15,076 nucleotides of DNA from Chlamydiia bacterium (GTDB lineage: Bacteria; Chlamydiota; Chlamydiia; Chlamydiales; FEN-1388), in the NCBI GenBank assembly GCA_028293095.1, contig JAQGPK010000055.1, positions 1 through 15,076 on the forward strand, given 5' to 3'. Made by a program: the position numbers and the translations under genes. Below, in pieces: positions 14,053 through 15,076 of the stretch (positions are counted from its first letter, which is position 1; every line of letters begins with the position of its first letter). Under the pieces are notes generated by a model. It made no database searches. It was not told the origin of the DNA and saw only the letters and a program-made list of their open reading frames with translations.

Positions 14053-15076
14053 ATGGGTTTACTACCACCATCTGCAGATCATAGTTCAGATAATGATTTA
14101 CATGCTTTAATTCGGTTTCAAGATCAAATCAAAGGAAAATCTCCCCAAGATCTTAAAAACTACGAAATTAAAAAAACAAAAAAAGGCGACTATCAGCTTT
14201 CAAAAGCAAATAAAATTAGTAAAATATTTAAAAGCAATAAAACAGAAACTATTAGTAATATTAAAGAAATCGCAGAATTGGCAAGTAAAACAATCCATGG
14301 ACGCACTCTCGATACACATCACTTACAAACAGTACTCCACTCACTTTTAAACAAAGAAATCGAAAAGCGAGAACAAAATCTAGATCCAAAAATAATGGAT
14401 GAAGTACGTCCAGCGCTTACTGCAATCGGATTATTGACTATCACTGCTGATGCCAAAACTTATCCTATAAAAAGAACACTTGCTCAGTGCAATGTATCGC
14501 TACAATCAAAAGAGTTCCCTCTACAAACAATGTATAGCCGCTTACAATCTATCCGTAATAAGATTGCAAAACTTTCAACGGAACATAAAGCTATTTTGTT
14601 CAAGGATCCGGAATTTATAAATCAGCGCATCAAACTTTCTGAAAACATAGGAACAAGGCTTCAACAAGAAGATAGCGTTCCTGTTTCTATTACTGCCCCT
14701 CTGGAAAATCCTCATAAACTTACTCTAGCTGAAAACCCAAACACCCAATATAACAAAATAAAAATAAGTATTGAAAAATGGCTCTCGCCTATCTCAAAAG
14801 AACAACTGACATATATAATAAATACCCTTGGTAGAGAAGATTTAGGTGCCATCCAGATCAATACCCAAGAGCAATCTGCTCTTAAAAAACCACTCAATGA
14901 GCTTGCAACTCAATTTCCAGAAATTTGTAAAAATAAAGAATTTCTAGATATGGCTAAACTTGCCCTTCTTGCTGAGTCCCTTGCATCTGAATTAAAAGCG
15001 CAAAGGCCAAATGTAGATAACGAGCTCATTCAAAAAGAGGTAAGACAACTTTTAATGTTATGTGATATCTCATTAA
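14053..15076 (+). CDS. Large hydrophilic protein of unknown family, N-terminal 341 residues (runs off the window)
   Basis: An ATG at 14053 with GAGG seven bases upstream opens a frame that runs without a stop to the window end. I do not recognise it. The product is Lys-, Gln-, Asn- and Leu-rich, with no signal peptide, membrane segment, cysteine cluster or catalytic motif visible. It is predicted mostly helical: for example 64-85, 90-107, 165-180 and 300-335 are amphipathic, separated by short Pro-containing links. Residues 1-12 (MGLLPPSADHSS) are flexible and polar, as in many type III substrates, but that is weak evidence. The gene is more AT-rich than rsmH, the 76-base gap before it is almost pure A and T with a TATAAT at 14008-14013, and it occupies the place of ftsL. 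It is probably a lineage-specific, possibly secreted protein. Confidence 0.75.
   Translation, partial: MGLLPPSADHSSDNDLHALIRFQDQIKGKSPQDLKNYEIKKTKKGDYQLSKANKISKIFKSNKTETISNIKEIAELASKTIHGRTLDTHHLQTVLHSLLNKEIEKREQNLDPKIMDEVRPALTAIGLLTITADAKTYPIKRTLAQCNVSLQSKEFPLQTMYSRLQSIRNKIAKLSTEHKAILFKDPEFINQRIKLSENIGTRLQQEDSVPVSITAPLENPHKLTLAENPNTQYNKIKISIEKWLSPISKEQLTYIINTLGREDLGAIQINTQEQSALKKPLNELATQFPEICKNKEFLDMAKLALLAESLASELKAQRPNVDNELIQKEVRQLLMLCDISL

Noticed and set aside
1..15076. tRNA, rRNA, CRISPR array, insertion sequence
   Set aside because: No cloverleaf-like or rRNA-like sequence, no regularly spaced repeats and no transposase-like frame were seen on reading both strands.

Overview
The window reads as chromosome of a member of the Chlamydiae, most likely one of the amoeba- or arthropod-associated families (Parachlamydiales or Simkania/Rhabdochlamydia-like) rather than Chlamydiaceae. 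The main reason is gene order. uppS-cdsA-cmk-plsC and dnaA-TPR protein-small conserved protein-rsmH are, from memory, the orders of C. trachomatis CT450-CT453 and CT275-CT272. Base composition is moderate to low GC. The accessory genes (an F-box-like fragment, an OTU-type cysteine protease, a DUF4143 ATPase, a pseC-type aminotransferase and two proteins of unknown family) fit the larger genomes of chlamydia-like organisms. Genus cannot be fixed by eye.

Layout. 1-1033: accessory DNA on the minus strand, with the start of an F-box-like protein, an AT-rich gap holding a decayed copy of the lepA promoter/start region, and a 153-residue protein of unknown function. 1234-3045: lepA (EF-4). 3067-5564: two minus-strand accessory genes, an AAA ATPase with a DUF4143 region and, upstream of it, a membrane-anchored OTU-like protease. 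The ATPase promoter lies inside a perfect 13-bp inverted repeat that overlaps the protease stop codon. 5782-8093: uppS-cdsA-cmk, tightly packed (undecaprenyl diphosphate, CDP-diacylglycerol and CMP phosphorylation). 8094-8342: an unusual spacer with tandem repeats, a possible 39-codon ORF and a strong promoter. 8343-8975: plsC. 9120-10511: dnaA on the minus strand. 10973-12166: a pseC-like sugar aminotransferase. 12163-13020: a conserved chlamydial minus-strand pair (a small protein and a TPR protein). 13095-13976: rsmH. 14053 to the window edge: a large hydrophilic protein of unknown family, placed where Chlamydiaceae carry ftsL.

How the genes fit together. The core genes serve translation (lepA, rsmH), replication initiation (dnaA) and envelope lipid supply. 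PlsC makes phosphatidate, CdsA activates it with CTP, Cmk recycles the CMP released by later phospholipid synthesis, and UppS makes the lipid carrier for cell-wall and glycan precursors. The accessory genes point to host interaction through ubiquitin (F-box-like and OTU-like proteins) and to nonulosonic-acid type sugar synthesis (pseC-like).

The most unusual signals are non-coding: the duplicated lepA start region, the promoter-spanning palindrome before the AAA ATPase, and promoters whose -10 boxes lie only about 7-8 bases before the start codon of the AAA gene and of plsC, which predicts nearly leaderless mRNAs. No tRNA, rRNA, CRISPR array or insertion sequence was seen.
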